A stretch of DNA of 64,000 nt from Guillardia theta CCMP2712. Its lineage: Eukaryota; Cryptophyceae; Pyrenomonadales; Geminigeraceae. The position numbers and the translations under genes were made by a program. The stretch lies in NCBI RefSeq assembly GCF_000315625.1, contig NW_005434661.1, forward strand, positions 174,878-238,877, in the 5' to 3' direction. Positions 1-11,271 of this stretch are shown here, piece after piece; position 1 is the stretch's first letter; every line of letters starts with the position of its first letter. Under the pieces are notes generated by a model, which saw nothing but the letters and a program-made list of their open reading frames with translations, made no database searches and had not been told where the DNA came from.

Positions 1-117
1 CCCTACCCCGTCCTTTTCCACAACAATCACCCCTATGTATTCAAGTACCCCTCTAATCCAATTGAAAATACCCCACCCCCAAAATTGCTGTTTCCTCCGC
101 CTCTTCATGCAGGTTAG

Positions 118-418
118 TTGGCTGTGGTAGCGAAGCTAGGTGGTAGAGGAGAGGAGGAGAGGAGGAGAGGACAGGAGGACAGGAGGACAGGAGGACAGGA
201 GGACAGGAGGACAGGAGGACAGGACAGGAGGAGAGGACAGGAGGACAGGAGGACAGGAGGACAGGAGGAGAGAAGGAGAGGAGAGGAGGACAGGAGGACA
301 GGAGGACAGGAGGAGAGAAGGAGAGGAGAGGAGAAGAGAAGGAGAGGAGAGGAAGAAAGGAGAGGAGAGGAGGAGAGGAGAGGAGAGGAGAAGAGGAAAA
401 GAGAAGGAGGAAGAGGCA
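118..418. repeat. Homopurine GA-rich minisatellite
   Basis: About 300 bases of almost pure purine on the + strand, built from short degenerate units of the type AGGACAGG and GAGGAG. The repetition leaves several frames open by chance, so the long low-complexity ORFs here are not genes. It lies upstream of the first gene. Bases 1-110 are C-rich sequence resembling other C-rich intergenic blocks in the window (near 13.1, 29-31, 33.6 and 47.6 kb). Confidence 0.9.
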
Positions 419-556
419 GCAAGATGAGGGACAGGGACAGGGACTGGGAGTGATTCATCTTTTCGCAGCCTGCAATAATGTTGGGAGGGATTTTTTAATC
501 TTAATGGTTTGCGCAGGCAGGAGACGTTTCTAGCTAGTGAAGACAACCGGGTGCAG

Positions 557-2675
557 ATGACAAGACCCTCACCTTCCCTTCCCCTCCTTGTTGGGATTCC
601 GCTGGTTGCCTCGCTCCTCCTCGTTTTCCTCACCTTCCCGTCACATCCAAGAACCGCTCTTGTCGGCCTGCAGCAGCGGCCTCCTGTGGTCCCAGCAGGT
701 GGCCTGCAGCAGTCTCGTCTCTTCTGGGGCGATGCTCTCAAGGACGAGGACGAAGACGAGCCTAAGGGATGGCATGACAGCGACGAGCGCCTTCAGACCA
801 TGGCCAACGATGCTCTCGACCTGTGCGATGAGGTTGTTGTAGGAGGAGAGCAGCAGGAGCCCTCTAGGGTGAAGCACTGCGTCCACCGGGTGGTCCCTCA
901 AGAGCTGACGAGATTCTGGCATACGCCAGCAGGGCTGGACGACTGGACCCAGCCCACGAGGAGGAAGGACGACTGGGGGGAGGAAGTAGCAGGAGCAAAG
1001 GAGCACAACTACGGGCGAACGTTGCAGAAGGTCATCGATCAGTTCCAGCCGCACACGTCATGGGACGGGAAAAAGATCTACGAGGACGGGAAGATCGTTG
1101 GTGTCCCTACCTACGATCGGAGCTCCTTCCTGGGGTACTCGGGGGCTGACAGGAGGGCAAATATCCTGTTTGATAGGCAGGTAAAAGATCTTGATGGGGG
1201 GAGGGGAGACAGAGACCAGGAGAGAGGAAGGGAGTGCGTTAGAGAGGGGAGGGATTGGAGGATGACTGAGCGAGGGGGAGGTGCGGAGAGGAGAGCAGCG
1301 AACGAGTGGTGGGATTCGTCGACTGACTTGCTACGTAGGCTGGAAGCCAAGTAGCCTTCAAGGGCTACGACGACGACGGTGCTAATGTACTGACATCTCC
1401 TTTGCTCTCCCCTCCTTCTCCTGTGTCGTAACCAAAAGACGTTGCCAGGATGACGAGAGCTACGATGTGCTGTACACAGAGAGGATGCCGTCTCAGGAGG
1501 GAGGCGGTGAGGAGGAGAGGACAGTGGTATCGTCCTCCGCTGCTCCAGCCGCATCCTCTAGGGTGAAGACTTCTTGTTTCTCGCTCCTCGGGATCCCAGC
1601 GTAACGATGTGAGAAGGTGCTGGGACTCACGAAACCGGAGAAGCGCAGAAGCAGGTTGATTTCTCCTCCTCCCCCTCCTCCTCCTCCTCCTCCAACTCTC
1701 TCCTCCTCCTCCTCCTCCTCCTCCTCTCTCCTCTTCCTCGTCCCCCCTCCCCCCACCCTTCCTCCTCCTCTGCTTCATCTGCCCCGCCTCTGTCTCCCCA
1801 CCTCTACGGCTTCTTCACTTGCGTTGATCTTTCTTTCAGACTGCGGCAAACGGATGACCCTTTCATGCGATACGCCATGAAATTTTCCAAGGTAAAGTCG
1901 ATGTTTCTCTTCTTGCAACCTCCAGCCCCTTCTTCTCTCCAACAGCCTTCTGCTCTCACTCCCTCTCATTCTCATCACATCAACTCTCTTCTTCCCTCTA
2001 CTTTCTCCTTCTTGTCTCACTGCTTTCTTCTGCAGGATTCTGCGGTGGTTGTCGAGCAACCATGGGCGTCAGCCAGCCATCTCTCTACTGAAGTACGTTG
2101 AACATCCAGCTCCTCCTCCTCCTCCTCCTCCTCCTCCTTATCTTCATCTTCCTCGTCCTCTTGCTCTTCCTCTTGCTCTTCCTCGTCGACGCTATCATCA
2201 TCTTGATCATCATTTCCCATCTCCTTATCTTCATTTTCATCATCGTCCTCCTCCCCTTTACTGCGCTCCTCCGCCATCGTCATCTTGCTCTGCCATTCGC
2301 ACCTCTCCTCCTCATCTCTTGCTGGTCCACCTCCTCCATTACTTCCCCCTCCTCCTCTTGCGTCTCCAGCACTGAACCACCGATACAGACGAACATTGCC
2401 GAGGAGGAAGAAGGAGATCCCGACTCTTACCACGTCACTGTCCAAGGATTGGTCAGTCTTGCCCTTATTCCTCTCGTTTCTCTTTCCTACTCCCTTCTCC
2501 ACGGCTTCTCCTCTACTTCGTCTCCTCTCTCCCTCCCCCAACTCTCTACTCTTAGTTTCTGACTCTCTGCCTCCTTGTCTGACTTGATCTGCAGCCGATC
2601 GGATGTGACGCGGGGGGCGTGCGTGCTCAGTGGGAAGGAGACCTGAAGGTGTCGGAAGTGAACTGTGGCAAGTAG
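557..2675 (+). CDS. Six-exon gene for a signal-anchored/secreted protein of unknown function
   Basis: Proposed exons are 557-1180, 1449-1600, 1840-1891, 2036-2092, 2389-2451 and 2595-2675, giving 342 aa with all phases consistent. I chose the ATG at 557 because the frame upstream starts only with TTG. The N-terminus (MTRPSPSLPLLVGIPLVASL...) is a hydrophobic signal peptide or signal anchor of about 25 residues. An acidic stretch (KDEDEDEP) and a Trp/charged region follow. The C-terminus ends ...SEVNCGK. Introns are CT-rich; intron 4 holds a (CCT)n run. The acceptor of exon 5 is uncertain (2370 or 2389). No family is recognised. The gene converges on the ARM-repeat gene, with only about 100 bases between the stop codons. 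Confidence 0.6.
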
Positions 2676-2777
2676 CAGAAGTGGAGGATAATGGGAGGGA
2701 GGAGGGAGGGAGAGAGGAAGCGGCGAACTTGAAGTCTTTCCGATGTAGTTTACAAACATTTACAACCCAGTCGGGCG

Positions 2778-4943
2778 TCACCTCTCCTTCCCTGCCTCCA
2801 CGTGTCGTTTGAGGATGCTGAGGTAAAGGAAGAAAGCGTCGTGCGGGCTGGCGGTCTTGGCGGACTGAAGGAGGGAGAGGACGTGCTTGTCCTGTAAGAT
2901 CTTCTCTTTGGCTCGTTTGTGAGCGGCAAGGTGGGACAAAGTTTTCATCGCCTGCACCTTCAACCCTTCGTCCTCGCTGAGCGCAAGTGAGAGGAGGCAG
3001 GGCAGGGGAGGAGCGGTTGGGAGCAAAAGGGCAGGGCAGGAGGAAGGAGACGTGGAGTGGGGAGAGGAGCACTACCTGGAGAGGAAGTGGAGGATGGAGG
3101 TAGGGACGTCGTGGTCGACCAGAGCCTGGTGGAGGGCAGACACGTTGGACAGACAGGCGAGGGACGTGAGCTGTGGTGCCAAGTGAGACGAAGAGAGGAG
3201 GAGGAAAGTGACAAGAGGCGGATAAGAGGAGAAGGCCGACCTTGGTACAGAATGAGGAGGAGGTGGCAAGAGCGTAAGTGCGAGAATCGAGAAGACGCGA
3301 AAGATACAGAGGAAGAGGAGGAGGAACATGGGGAAGAGGATCCGAAGATGGACGGAGGTAGGCGATCGGGACGGGATTGGGGGTGGGATAACTCACAGCA
3401 TTGAGCTGCATCTTCGGATCCTTGGAGGTAATGGCTCTGCTCAGCAACGAGATCCCGTCCTTGTCCACCAGCTGAAACCTGCACCTTTCCCCCGCCTGCA
3501 TCGACCGTCACAAACTGATGACGTCATCACAGGGAAGACCTTGCAGAGGGAGAGGAGGAGCGAACTCGCTCTCCTCCTCAGCTCCAAATCGTCCTGCGCC
3601 ATCATCCTCCTCATCATCTCGATGTTGCTGTCCGTCACCAGGTCCTCCCCTCCTCCTCCTGTGAGCGACGAGGACATCTACGCATGCTGTCAGCCTCCTC
3701 CTGCCGGTCGCAACGACAGCAGCACCTCCTCTGCAAACTTGTCGAACGCGCTCCGCCCTGCGCTCCCTCCTCCCTCCTCCCCCCGGTGCGCCTGCGATGC
3801 CGAAGTCCACAGGGCAGGTGTAGCAACGCTCCTCTCCTTCGAGAGCCCTCCGTCCTCCCCCAGCGGGATCCTGATGGTAGCATGTCCCAGCAGCGCCGCC
3901 TGAGCTGCAGCGGCGGCACGAGCGACGTTCCTGTCGGGGGACGACAGAGCGCGAGAGATCACGCGAGGAGCTGAAAGGCCCTCTAGTTGGGTCCGTATGC
4001 TCTCTCCGCCGATCTCAAGGAGGGAGGCGATGGTTCCCAGGGCCTTGGCACAGGTCCTCCCGTCCTTCAGGTCCTCTGCAGCATCTACGATGATGGGGAG
4101 GACGGCGCTGCTGCGGAGGGAGGGGAGGCATCGGGGGTTCTTGCTGAGGAGGCGGATGCAGGTCATGGCATCCAGCCGGGTCGTGGAGTTGCCGGAGAGC
4201 TGGACGGCTTTGGAGAGACGGAGAGGAGCGGACCAGGACAGGAAGGCGTCGTGGCTGGTGGCGTTTGCAGCCATTCTCGAGCAGATGAAGGCAGCAAGGG
4301 CCGAAAGCTCCGGGTCAGGAGACTGAAGGAGGGCAAAGATCTGACCCTCGCATCCTGACTGAAGGATTCTGTCCGCCGCATCCTCAAGCTCCAAGAGGCT
4401 CCTGAGGGCGCCATGGAGGTCCTGGATGGAGACGTCACCAGGGAGCATGTTCCCTGTGTGGAGGGCGAGGCTCAGGAGGACGGAGATGCCATCCTGCTCT
4501 ATGATCTCGCCATGTTTCGCCTCCTGGTGTGCAGCAGCACAGAGGAAGCTCGCAGTGTCCAGGCAGCAGTTGCGCCATCGCGCTATGACGCTCTTGACGC
4601 TATCGCCCTGTCTCATACCGTAGTGGATGTCCTCTCGCAAGGGGTCGATCCCCGAGCATACGTATACCTTGTCCTCGTCCTTGAGCAGGAAGCCTATCCT
4701 CCCGTTGAGAGGCAGCGCGTGCCTCTGGCTGTCCTCCACCCATCGGATCCTCAGCGAGGGGATGTCGGAGCCGGCGAATAGCTCTCGGTGGAGCTTGCTG
4801 ATCTCTCGGTGGAGGGCGTCGATGGTGGAGGATGACGAGACGACACATAGGAAGGGAGGGCATCCGTCGCTATGCACAAGGAGCCGAATGTCCTCCTTGC
4901 TGCCTCCCTCCCCCTCGCTTCTCCCCGCACTGGAATCAATCAT
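2778..4943 (-). CDS. ARM/HEAT-type alpha-helical repeat protein
   Basis: A large first exon (4943 to about 3720) is followed by four short exons with good splice sites: about 3645-3550 (DLVTDSNIEMMRR...SLCK), 3472-3398 (LVDKDGISLLSRAI...), 3170-3077 (LTSLACLSNVSALHQ...) and 2980-2778, ending KRHVEAGKER. The open frame reaches GTG at 4976, but the first ATG is 4943 (MIDSSAG). Residues about 20-100 look like a compact alpha/beta domain, loosely ubiquitin-like; this is a weak call. The rest is repeated helical pairs with conserved Leu/Ala spacing typical of armadillo folds (for example ALGTIASLLEIGG, KALRSLLELEDAADRIL-like units). Such proteins act as binding scaffolds, and no specific partner can be inferred. 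The junction between exons 1 and 2 is the least certain. It is divergent from the methyltransferase gene at 5426. Confidence 0.7.
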
Positions 4944-5425
4944 CAGACGAACTAACGCACTTCCTCCCTCTCTCACGATCCCTCCCCAACATACCCCATA
5001 CGCATGTACCCTTCCCCTCCCGAACCCCCTCTGCCCCTCCCGTCCTCGTCCTCCTCAGTCCTCCTCCTCCTCTCCCTCCTCCTCTTCCTCTTCCCTTCCC
5101 TCGCCATCCTCATTCCCCTCATCCGTTTCCCTCACCCAGCCATGGAGCGTCCCAGTGAGGCGGGCTCGATTGTTTCGGGGGCCGATCGCCACTGGATCGC
5201 CATGCCAGGGCGAGACGGAATGCGAGCTGCTATGGGAGGATAGAGAGGGAGCAGACGAGTAGAGGAGCAGACGAGGAGCTAGAGGTGGAGGAGCAGACGA
5301 GGAGCTAGAGGAGGAGGAGCAGGCAGCAGTGAGTCATCTCAGCAGTCTGATACGAGTGTTTGTGAGGACGTGAGGAGGTAGTCACGGGGGTGTTGCGACC
5401 CCTGCCGTGAGCTTGATCGATCGAC
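4944..5425. promoter_or_regulatory. Divergent intergenic region
   Basis: Shared upstream region of two divergent genes. It is strongly CT-rich on the + strand from 4960 to 5140 and then carries GAGGAGCAGACGAG-type repeats at 5240-5330. No TATA-like box is evident. ORFs here are low-complexity. Confidence 0.5.
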
Positions 5426-6785
5426 ATGTCGCGTTGTGTTCTTATCGCTCTCAGCCTTGTCGCTCACGTTCACTTCTCGGATGCCTTCCTGGTCGGAGGG
5501 CTTGCAAGGACATACTGGGGGAGCGCGAGAGGGTCAGGGGGCGAGAGGGTGAGCGGGAGGAGGAACATGGCGAGGGCAACAGGGGCTACGGTGCTGAAGA
5601 GCCAGCAGACAGAGGCGCCGGCAGGGCCACAGGAGCGTCATCCCATCTACTGGATCGACGAATGCGAGCCGCACGAGATGACGAGGGAGCTTGCAAGGAA
5701 GAACGAGCAGTACCTGTACAAGTTCCTCAACCACAAGGGGATCGCCCCCTTCAACCTTGACGCCTTCAAGGAGGCAGAGCGCGCGTACGCTGCGTTCAGC
5801 AGGGAGGCAGGCGGGGAGCCTCCCATCATCATCGACTCGTGCTGTGGGACAGGGAGGAGCACTTACAACCTTGCGCGGGAGAACCCGACGTCCTTTGTGG
5901 TAGGAGTGGATAAGAGCGAGGTGCGGCTGAATAGAAACCGAATCTTCCGTGAGTCCAGCAACGGGCCGGCAGAGAACATGGTGAACTTTGCTTTTCTTCT
6001 CCTCCCTCCTCTTCTCTTCCTTCCTTCACCTCCTCTCCCTACCTCCGTGCTGCCTTCCTATTCCTCCATCCCTGTATCCTGGCTCTCCTCCTCCTCCTCC
6101 TCCTCCTCCTCCTCCTTGGCTTTTTCTACCTCACTCTACAGCGTTCCTGCTCCCTTTCTCTGCCTCCGATCCCCATCCTTCTCTTCCCTCTCTCCTTCCC
6201 TCCATTTCTGCCCCGTTACCCTCCATCCGAGCTACCTCCTCCTCCGGCACTTCGAAACTGCTGACGTGTACTTCAAGATCCTCGTGCGGGCAAACTGCAT
6301 CGACTTCTGGAGACTCATCTGGCAAGCAGGGTGGAAAATCGACCGCCATTTCATCTTGTACCCAAACCCGTACCCGAAGCCAGGGCAGCACTTTCTACGT
6401 TGGCACGGTTCCCCAGCTTTCCCGATCCTCCTGAAGATGGGGGGAGAGATTGAGGTGAGCGACGATGAGTCGCAGGCTGTTCCCTCAACGGCCGTGCAGG
6501 TCCGGGCAAGCTGGCGGACGTACCTAGAGGAGATGGCGATTGCAGCAGAGGAGATAGGAGGGGTGAAGGATGCTGTGGTGAGGAAGAACTTATCAGAGAG
6601 AGTTGGCTGAGAGGTTCTTGATCTGATTGTTTTCACGACAGATTGAACCTTTGCAATTCGGGAAAAACTTAGAGAAAGCGATTAGCAACTTCGAGCGGAA
6701 GTATGTGCTTGCCGGGCAGCCGATCTACCGCCTGAGATTCCCTCGCTTGCAACAAATTCCCTTTGACAGCAGCAGGAATGAATAA
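5426..6785 (+). CDS. Plastid-targeted tRNA (guanine-N7-)-methyltransferase, TrmB-like
   Basis: Exons 5426-5980, 6278-6577 and 6642-6785 encode 332 aa. The product would transfer a methyl group from SAM to N7 of guanine (normally G46) in tRNA. Evidence: SAM-binding motif I as IIIDSCCGTGRSTYNLA with the following VGVDKSEVRLNRN, then FILYPNPYPKPGQHFLRWHG, the family signature (YPNPWPK-type), and a downstream WRTYLEEM helix. The first 20 residues form a signal peptide (MSRCVLIALSLVAHVHFSDA) immediately followed by F at the predicted cleavage site. That is the ASAFAP-like pattern of bipartite plastid presequences in complex red plastids, so plastid import is inferred. Intron 1 is CT-rich. Skipping it joins ...PAENM to ILVRANCIDFW, which restores family-like sequence. 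Confidence 0.85.
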
Positions 6786-6913
6786 TCGAAGATTCCTCCA
6801 CAAGGGAGAAATGAAGAGAGGGAAAACAAAAGCTCTCCTCCCATTCTATGGCACATCATGCATGATTCTCAATGCAGAAAGTCTCTTTTCACGCCATTGG
6901 CGGTCGCACGCTC

Positions 6914-8359
6914 TCACTTCTTGCCCTTGCTGTCGGAGGGGTTGTTGCCCAGCACTCCCTGAAACGCATAGTACTGAGACCAAGGGTCGTCCAGGGGAGC
7001 AGAAGACGATTCTGCGATCGACTCCAAGGGCATCAACCTTGCCTTCCTCTCCTGCTCACGGATCTTCCGCTTCAGCAGCCGCCGCTTTCTATCTCTCATG
7101 ATCTCCTGGTAGTGCTCGCTGTCCTCAAGCTTGGCCTCCGCCGCTCGTTGCTCGCTTGCTTCCCTGCTCGCCAGGAAGGAGCTCAAGGTGGACTGGTACT
7201 GCGAGGAGAGCCGCTGATCGATCCCCGCTGCATCCTTGGGGTCGATCACATAGTTGAGAGCGTCACTGATCCGCGCCGCCATGGTCACGTTCCGCAGCAG
7301 CACCGCTCCCTGGCAGCCCGGGACCCAGCCGTTGTCGCAGCAACCTGGACGGTGAGGTCAGCACGGGGACAAGGAAGGAGGAGGAGAGGACCTGGACAGA
7401 CCAGGCAGGCGGCACAAGAAGACTCGGCGAACTCTCCTGCCTCCGGCCCGCTCGCTCCTGACGCTGGGTTCTCCTCTACAGTCTTGAGCTCCATTTGAGT
7501 CAGCCCGGAGCTGGGGTCAAGACGGCTGGGATGCTTGACGTCGCTACGGAACTTCTTGTTCATGATCCCCTGCTTCCTCCACATGCTCATCGCGTCCCTC
7601 CAGTCCTCTCCTGTCCGAGCGCTCGGGGACTTTGCTGCATGCAGTCCGCTGGTGCTGACCGCTGCCTTCCCCAGGAACTCATTCCCATCCTCCTCTCTCG
7701 CCCGCGCCTCAGCGATGCCTAACGCTAAGTTCGCAATGCTCTGCGTCACCGAGTCGCTGGTGAACATGCTGGTCACGCCCTTGGCTATGTTCTGCGCCTC
7801 CTTGCTCACCCCGCGCTGCCTCGTCCTCAGGTTAGAGACAAGGTTGCTGATGGCCTTCTGGTACTCTGAGTCCACGCCAGGAACCGTTGGCGTCTGCTGT
7901 CTCCTCCTCGCTCTTTTCCCTGCAGGAATGAAAACTCCAGGCTTCTTCTTGTACGTGATCTTGCCCGAGACAAACCTGTTCGCAAGGCAAACCATGGTCA
8001 TTGTGGGGCAGGACAATTTTGATCAGGAGAAGGAGGGGAGAAGAGGACAAGGGAACTCACCTCCCATCAACATTTCCCGACAAAGTTCCTTCTCCCTCGC
8101 TCCCAGAACCTTGTCCACCGCCTGATCTGTCCAGCTGCAGGTCTCCCACCGATATCGGGACCCCGCACAGTCCACCCCTGCCGCAGCTCGTCGTGTCAAG
8201 TAGCGCCGTTGCTGAGCTCCTAGCATGTGCGGAGGAGCGGAGGGAGTCTACGAGAGAGGAATGAGATCGCCTCGAGAGGAGGAGGAGCAGCGAGCATGCC
8301 ATGCCGCACACTAGCGCTCCTGCCATTCCCCTCCCTCTCCCCATGCCCCGAACAGCCAT
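6914..8359 (-). CDS. Signal-peptide protein with a Cys-rich motif, function unknown
   Basis: Three exons, 8359-8061, 7975-7392 and 7344-6914, give 437 aa with matching phases. The ATG at 8359 starts a hydrophobic N-terminus (GMAGALVCGMACSLLLLLS) typical of a signal peptide or anchor. A basic region (GKITYKKKPGVFIPAGKRAR) and a Ser/Ala-rich helical part follow. Across the second splice junction the protein reads CAACLVCPGCCDNGWVPGC, a Cys cluster that could bind zinc or form disulfides and that appears only when the intron is removed. The C-terminal 130 residues are highly charged and helical (RDRKRRLLKRKIREQERKAR) and end SDSKGKK. No family is recognised. It is convergent with the methyltransferase gene and divergent from POLH. 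Confidence 0.65.
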
Positions 8360-8798
8360 GCTGAGGACCAGTGCAGGACAGCAAAAAGAGAGTAGGTGGA
8401 AAGAGTAGGAAATTTTTGATGTCTTTTCTGGAATGGGTTTGCTGTCTTTTTGAGCGATAAAGGAGTACAGTCCTAATCGATAGTTGCTGTCTTTCCTGCT
8501 CCTTTCCCTTGCATGTCGGCTTTCATTCCGCCACTCGTTCTCTCCCGTGCCATGCAGCCACGTTGCGAGGAGAGAGAGACATGCCAGCTCTGCCGTTCTT
8601 GACCCTCCTGACCCTCCTCCTTCTCTCACATCCTCCTGCTTTCCTTCCTCTGTCCCGCTCCACTTCTCTGCACGGCTCCCTCCCATAAGCCCTTTCCCCG
8701 ACTTGCTCCTCTCTCGCCTGCCTCACCTCCTAACCTCCCCATCACATCTCCTCCCTTCCTCCCTTCGTCTACTACTCCTTCACGCTCTCACCAGCGCC
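8360..8798. promoter_or_regulatory. Divergent intergenic region between signal-peptide gene and POLH
   Basis: About 440 bases between two divergent start codons, with CT-rich stretches at 8590-8790 immediately before the POLH start. Nothing else is recognised. Confidence 0.45.
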
Positions 8799-10807
8799 AT
8801 GGCGACAGAAGCTCTGATACAGCAGATGGAGGGAAGAGTCGTGGCGCACGTCGACATGGATTGTTTTTACGTACAAGTGGAGCAGAGGAGGGACGAGAGT
8901 CTGCGAGGCAAGCCCGTCGCCGTCATACAGTACAACCCCAACGGGGACCTCCAGGACGTCAGGCCGGACGAGAACAGGAGGTGCGATCACAGCGACGGCA
9001 GTCTGATCGCCGTGAGTTACGAAGCAAGGTCGCCAGCTCGCCTTGCAGGGCACCCTGCTAACATCATGGCAGGGCCAAGGGGGTGAAGCGAATCATGCGG
9101 GGGAAGGAAGCAAGACAGGCGTGTCCTGACCTGATCCTCATCCAGGTCCCTGTAGCGCACAAGAAGAGCGACATCAACCTGTACCGGGAAGCAGGAGCCG
9201 AGGTCGTCAACGTGCTTGCCCGCTTCTCGTCCGCATGCGAACGAGCATCCATCGATGAGGTGTACTGTGACATCACCGATGCTGCTCTCCTGCAGCTGGA
9301 CGAGATCGAGCGGAACTTCGGCGCGGACGTGGGGCCGACGCTGCTCGACGAGATGGACAAGACGTGGGTAGCGGGGTACGAGCAGCAGACGTTGGTCACT
9401 ATGTCCAAGGAGGAGGTCAGGAACGGCCATAGCTCTATCTCCGCATGCCCGGACAGCGGTAACGGACAGGAGGAGTGGTGGAGGAGGCCTCTATCGCGGT
9501 GGAAGACGTCGGAGAGGCTGCTGGCTGCTGGAGCACAGGTGGTGACGAAGATGCGGCGAGCGGTGCTGGAGGAAACCAGCTTCACATGCTCTGCCGGCAT
9601 TTCTCACAACAAGATTCTGGCCAAGTTGGGCTCGGGGCTGCACAAGCCCAACCAGCAGACGATCCTTCCCACGGAAGCTGCTCAGAAGCTGATGCAGGAC
9701 CTGCCGATCTCACGCCTGAGGGGCCTGGGAGGGGAGAAGCTTGGAAAGGCGATCCAGGAAGAGTTCCATGTAGAGACTGTCGGGGAGCTGCAGAAAATTC
9801 CATGCCCGCTGCTTGTCTCTAAGTTCGGGGACAGCCCGAAGCCGCCGGGGGGGCTGTGGGTCTACCGGATCGCTAAGGGAATCTGCTTGCAGCCAGTGAA
9901 GGATCAGGAATTGGCCAAGTCAAGGGGATCAGGCAAGAGCCCTTCATCCTCCTTGTTCCCTCCTCTTGTGCTCACTTGAGATGCAGGTAAGGACTTTCTC
10001 CGCTCCAAGTTCGGTGCCCTCAACGATTTCGAAAAGATCGAGAAGTGGCTGCGCGAGATCGTGAGCCAGGTGTACGAGCTGCTGGTCAAGGACCGTGAAC
10101 GGCTGGGCAGAATCGCAACAAACATGACAATCATGTTTCGTGAGGACGGTGAAAACCAGAAGACCCGAAGCTGTTCACTGCGGCAGCCTTACTCGCTGGA
10201 CCGCATGGTGAGCGACCTGTTCCATGCGGTCAAAAAGGAGTACTCGACAGGAAGAAGGCCTGCCATCGCCTCCATGTTTGTCTCTGCGTCCAACTTTCAG
10301 GATCTTCCTAAGGGGAACAAACTCATCACCAACTTTTGGAAGTCCCAAGATAAATCTCAGGACGCGGCAGGGGATGAGCATGAAGATGCCAAGGGCGCAA
10401 CAGCGCAGTCCCACGACATTGAACGCCCACCGAAGCAGATGCCGCAGAGTGAACCTGGCGGGGTGGCGCCTGAGCAGCAGAAGCAGGAGGTCGAGGCAGC
10501 GCGGGAGGAGAGGAAGAAAGGATCTCTTTACGCATCTAGCGAGATCGATGAGAATATCCTGAAGGAGCTGCCCAAGGAGATCCAGGAAGAGATTCGTCTG
10601 AGCATGAGGATAAACTCCCACCGCTCCAGCGCCTCCTCCTCCTCCGCATTTTCCAACTCAAGCGCCAAAGGAATCGACAAGTTTTTCAGCAAAACATCTG
10701 CGCAGGCTGAAGATTCTACCAGCGGCAAGAGAACACCTCAGACGTGTTCGAGTGATCGCCGGGTGAAACCGAAAATGTCCATCACGTCTTTCTTTCAACG
10801 CAAGTGA
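8799..10807 (+). CDS. POLH: DNA polymerase eta (Y-family translesion polymerase)
   Basis: Exons 8799-9028, 9073-9932 and 9987-10807 encode 636 aa. The enzyme copies past UV photoproducts and other lesions in the nucleus. Visible motifs: metal-binding VDMDCFYVQVE near residue 20, YEARAKGVKRIMRG formed across intron 1, the catalytic ERASIDEVYCDIT, palm/thumb CSAGISHNKILAKLGSG and the helix-hairpin-helix LRGLGGEKLG. The little-finger domain follows. The tail has a motif resembling a UBM (DENILKELPKEIQEEI) and ends in a PCNA-binding PIP box (SITSFFQRK). Two PIP-like motifs (LITNFWK, GIDKFFSK) precede it. Intron 1 is 44 nt. Intron 2 (54 nt) needs a GC-AG splice (donor GCAAGA), which restores SGKDFLRSKFG. 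Acidic insertions between palm motifs are longer than usual. Confidence 0.93.
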
Positions 10808-11271
10808 TACTTGGCCGCGAACAGCAGCAGGAAAGACACAAGTGTAAATAGGTTGTAGTATACAGCAGTCTCAAGATTTATGGTGATTTTCGATTAAGAG
10901 TCCATCTACGAGGGTTGTTAGATGCAATATTTTTCAACTTCGTCTTATTCCTCGTCTAACGCAAAAGGGGTATCGTGCTCTTGACAAGTGAAGAGAGAAA
11001 GGACAAGGTCCTCCAATATGGACTGAGGCTTGCAAACTTTATCTTTCGACCTACAATGGAACGAGCGCTCGAAAAGAAGCTAAGATTTCTCAACTTTCTC
11101 CGTGTCAAGAATTTCGTATTTGAGAAACATCTGTTGGAGGATTCGCCGCTAAGGTCAAGCATGTCTTGACGGAACATGGAGTGCCCTGGGATTCTGAAAA
11201 CTGTGATGCTGAGAATCGAGAGCTCATCCCAAGGTTCTTTCTGAGGGCAGCAGAGGACGCTTCGACAAATT
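10808..11271. other. Convergent 3' region without a confident gene
   Basis: Between the 3' ends of POLH and the TFIIA gene. It is relatively AT-rich. A + strand frame at 10975-11169 has no ATG and no recognisable homologue. It is best regarded as untranslated sequence of the two flanking transcripts. Confidence 0.4.

Noticed and set aside
118-741. Several long ORFs on both strands at the left edge
   Set aside because: They are open only because of the purine minisatellite; amino-acid composition is a repeat artefact.
10975-11169. Frame with RKDKVLQYGLRLANF, faintly like a PEX11 N-terminus
   Set aside because: No ATG, no continuing exons, and it lies in the probable 3' UTRs of two convergent genes.
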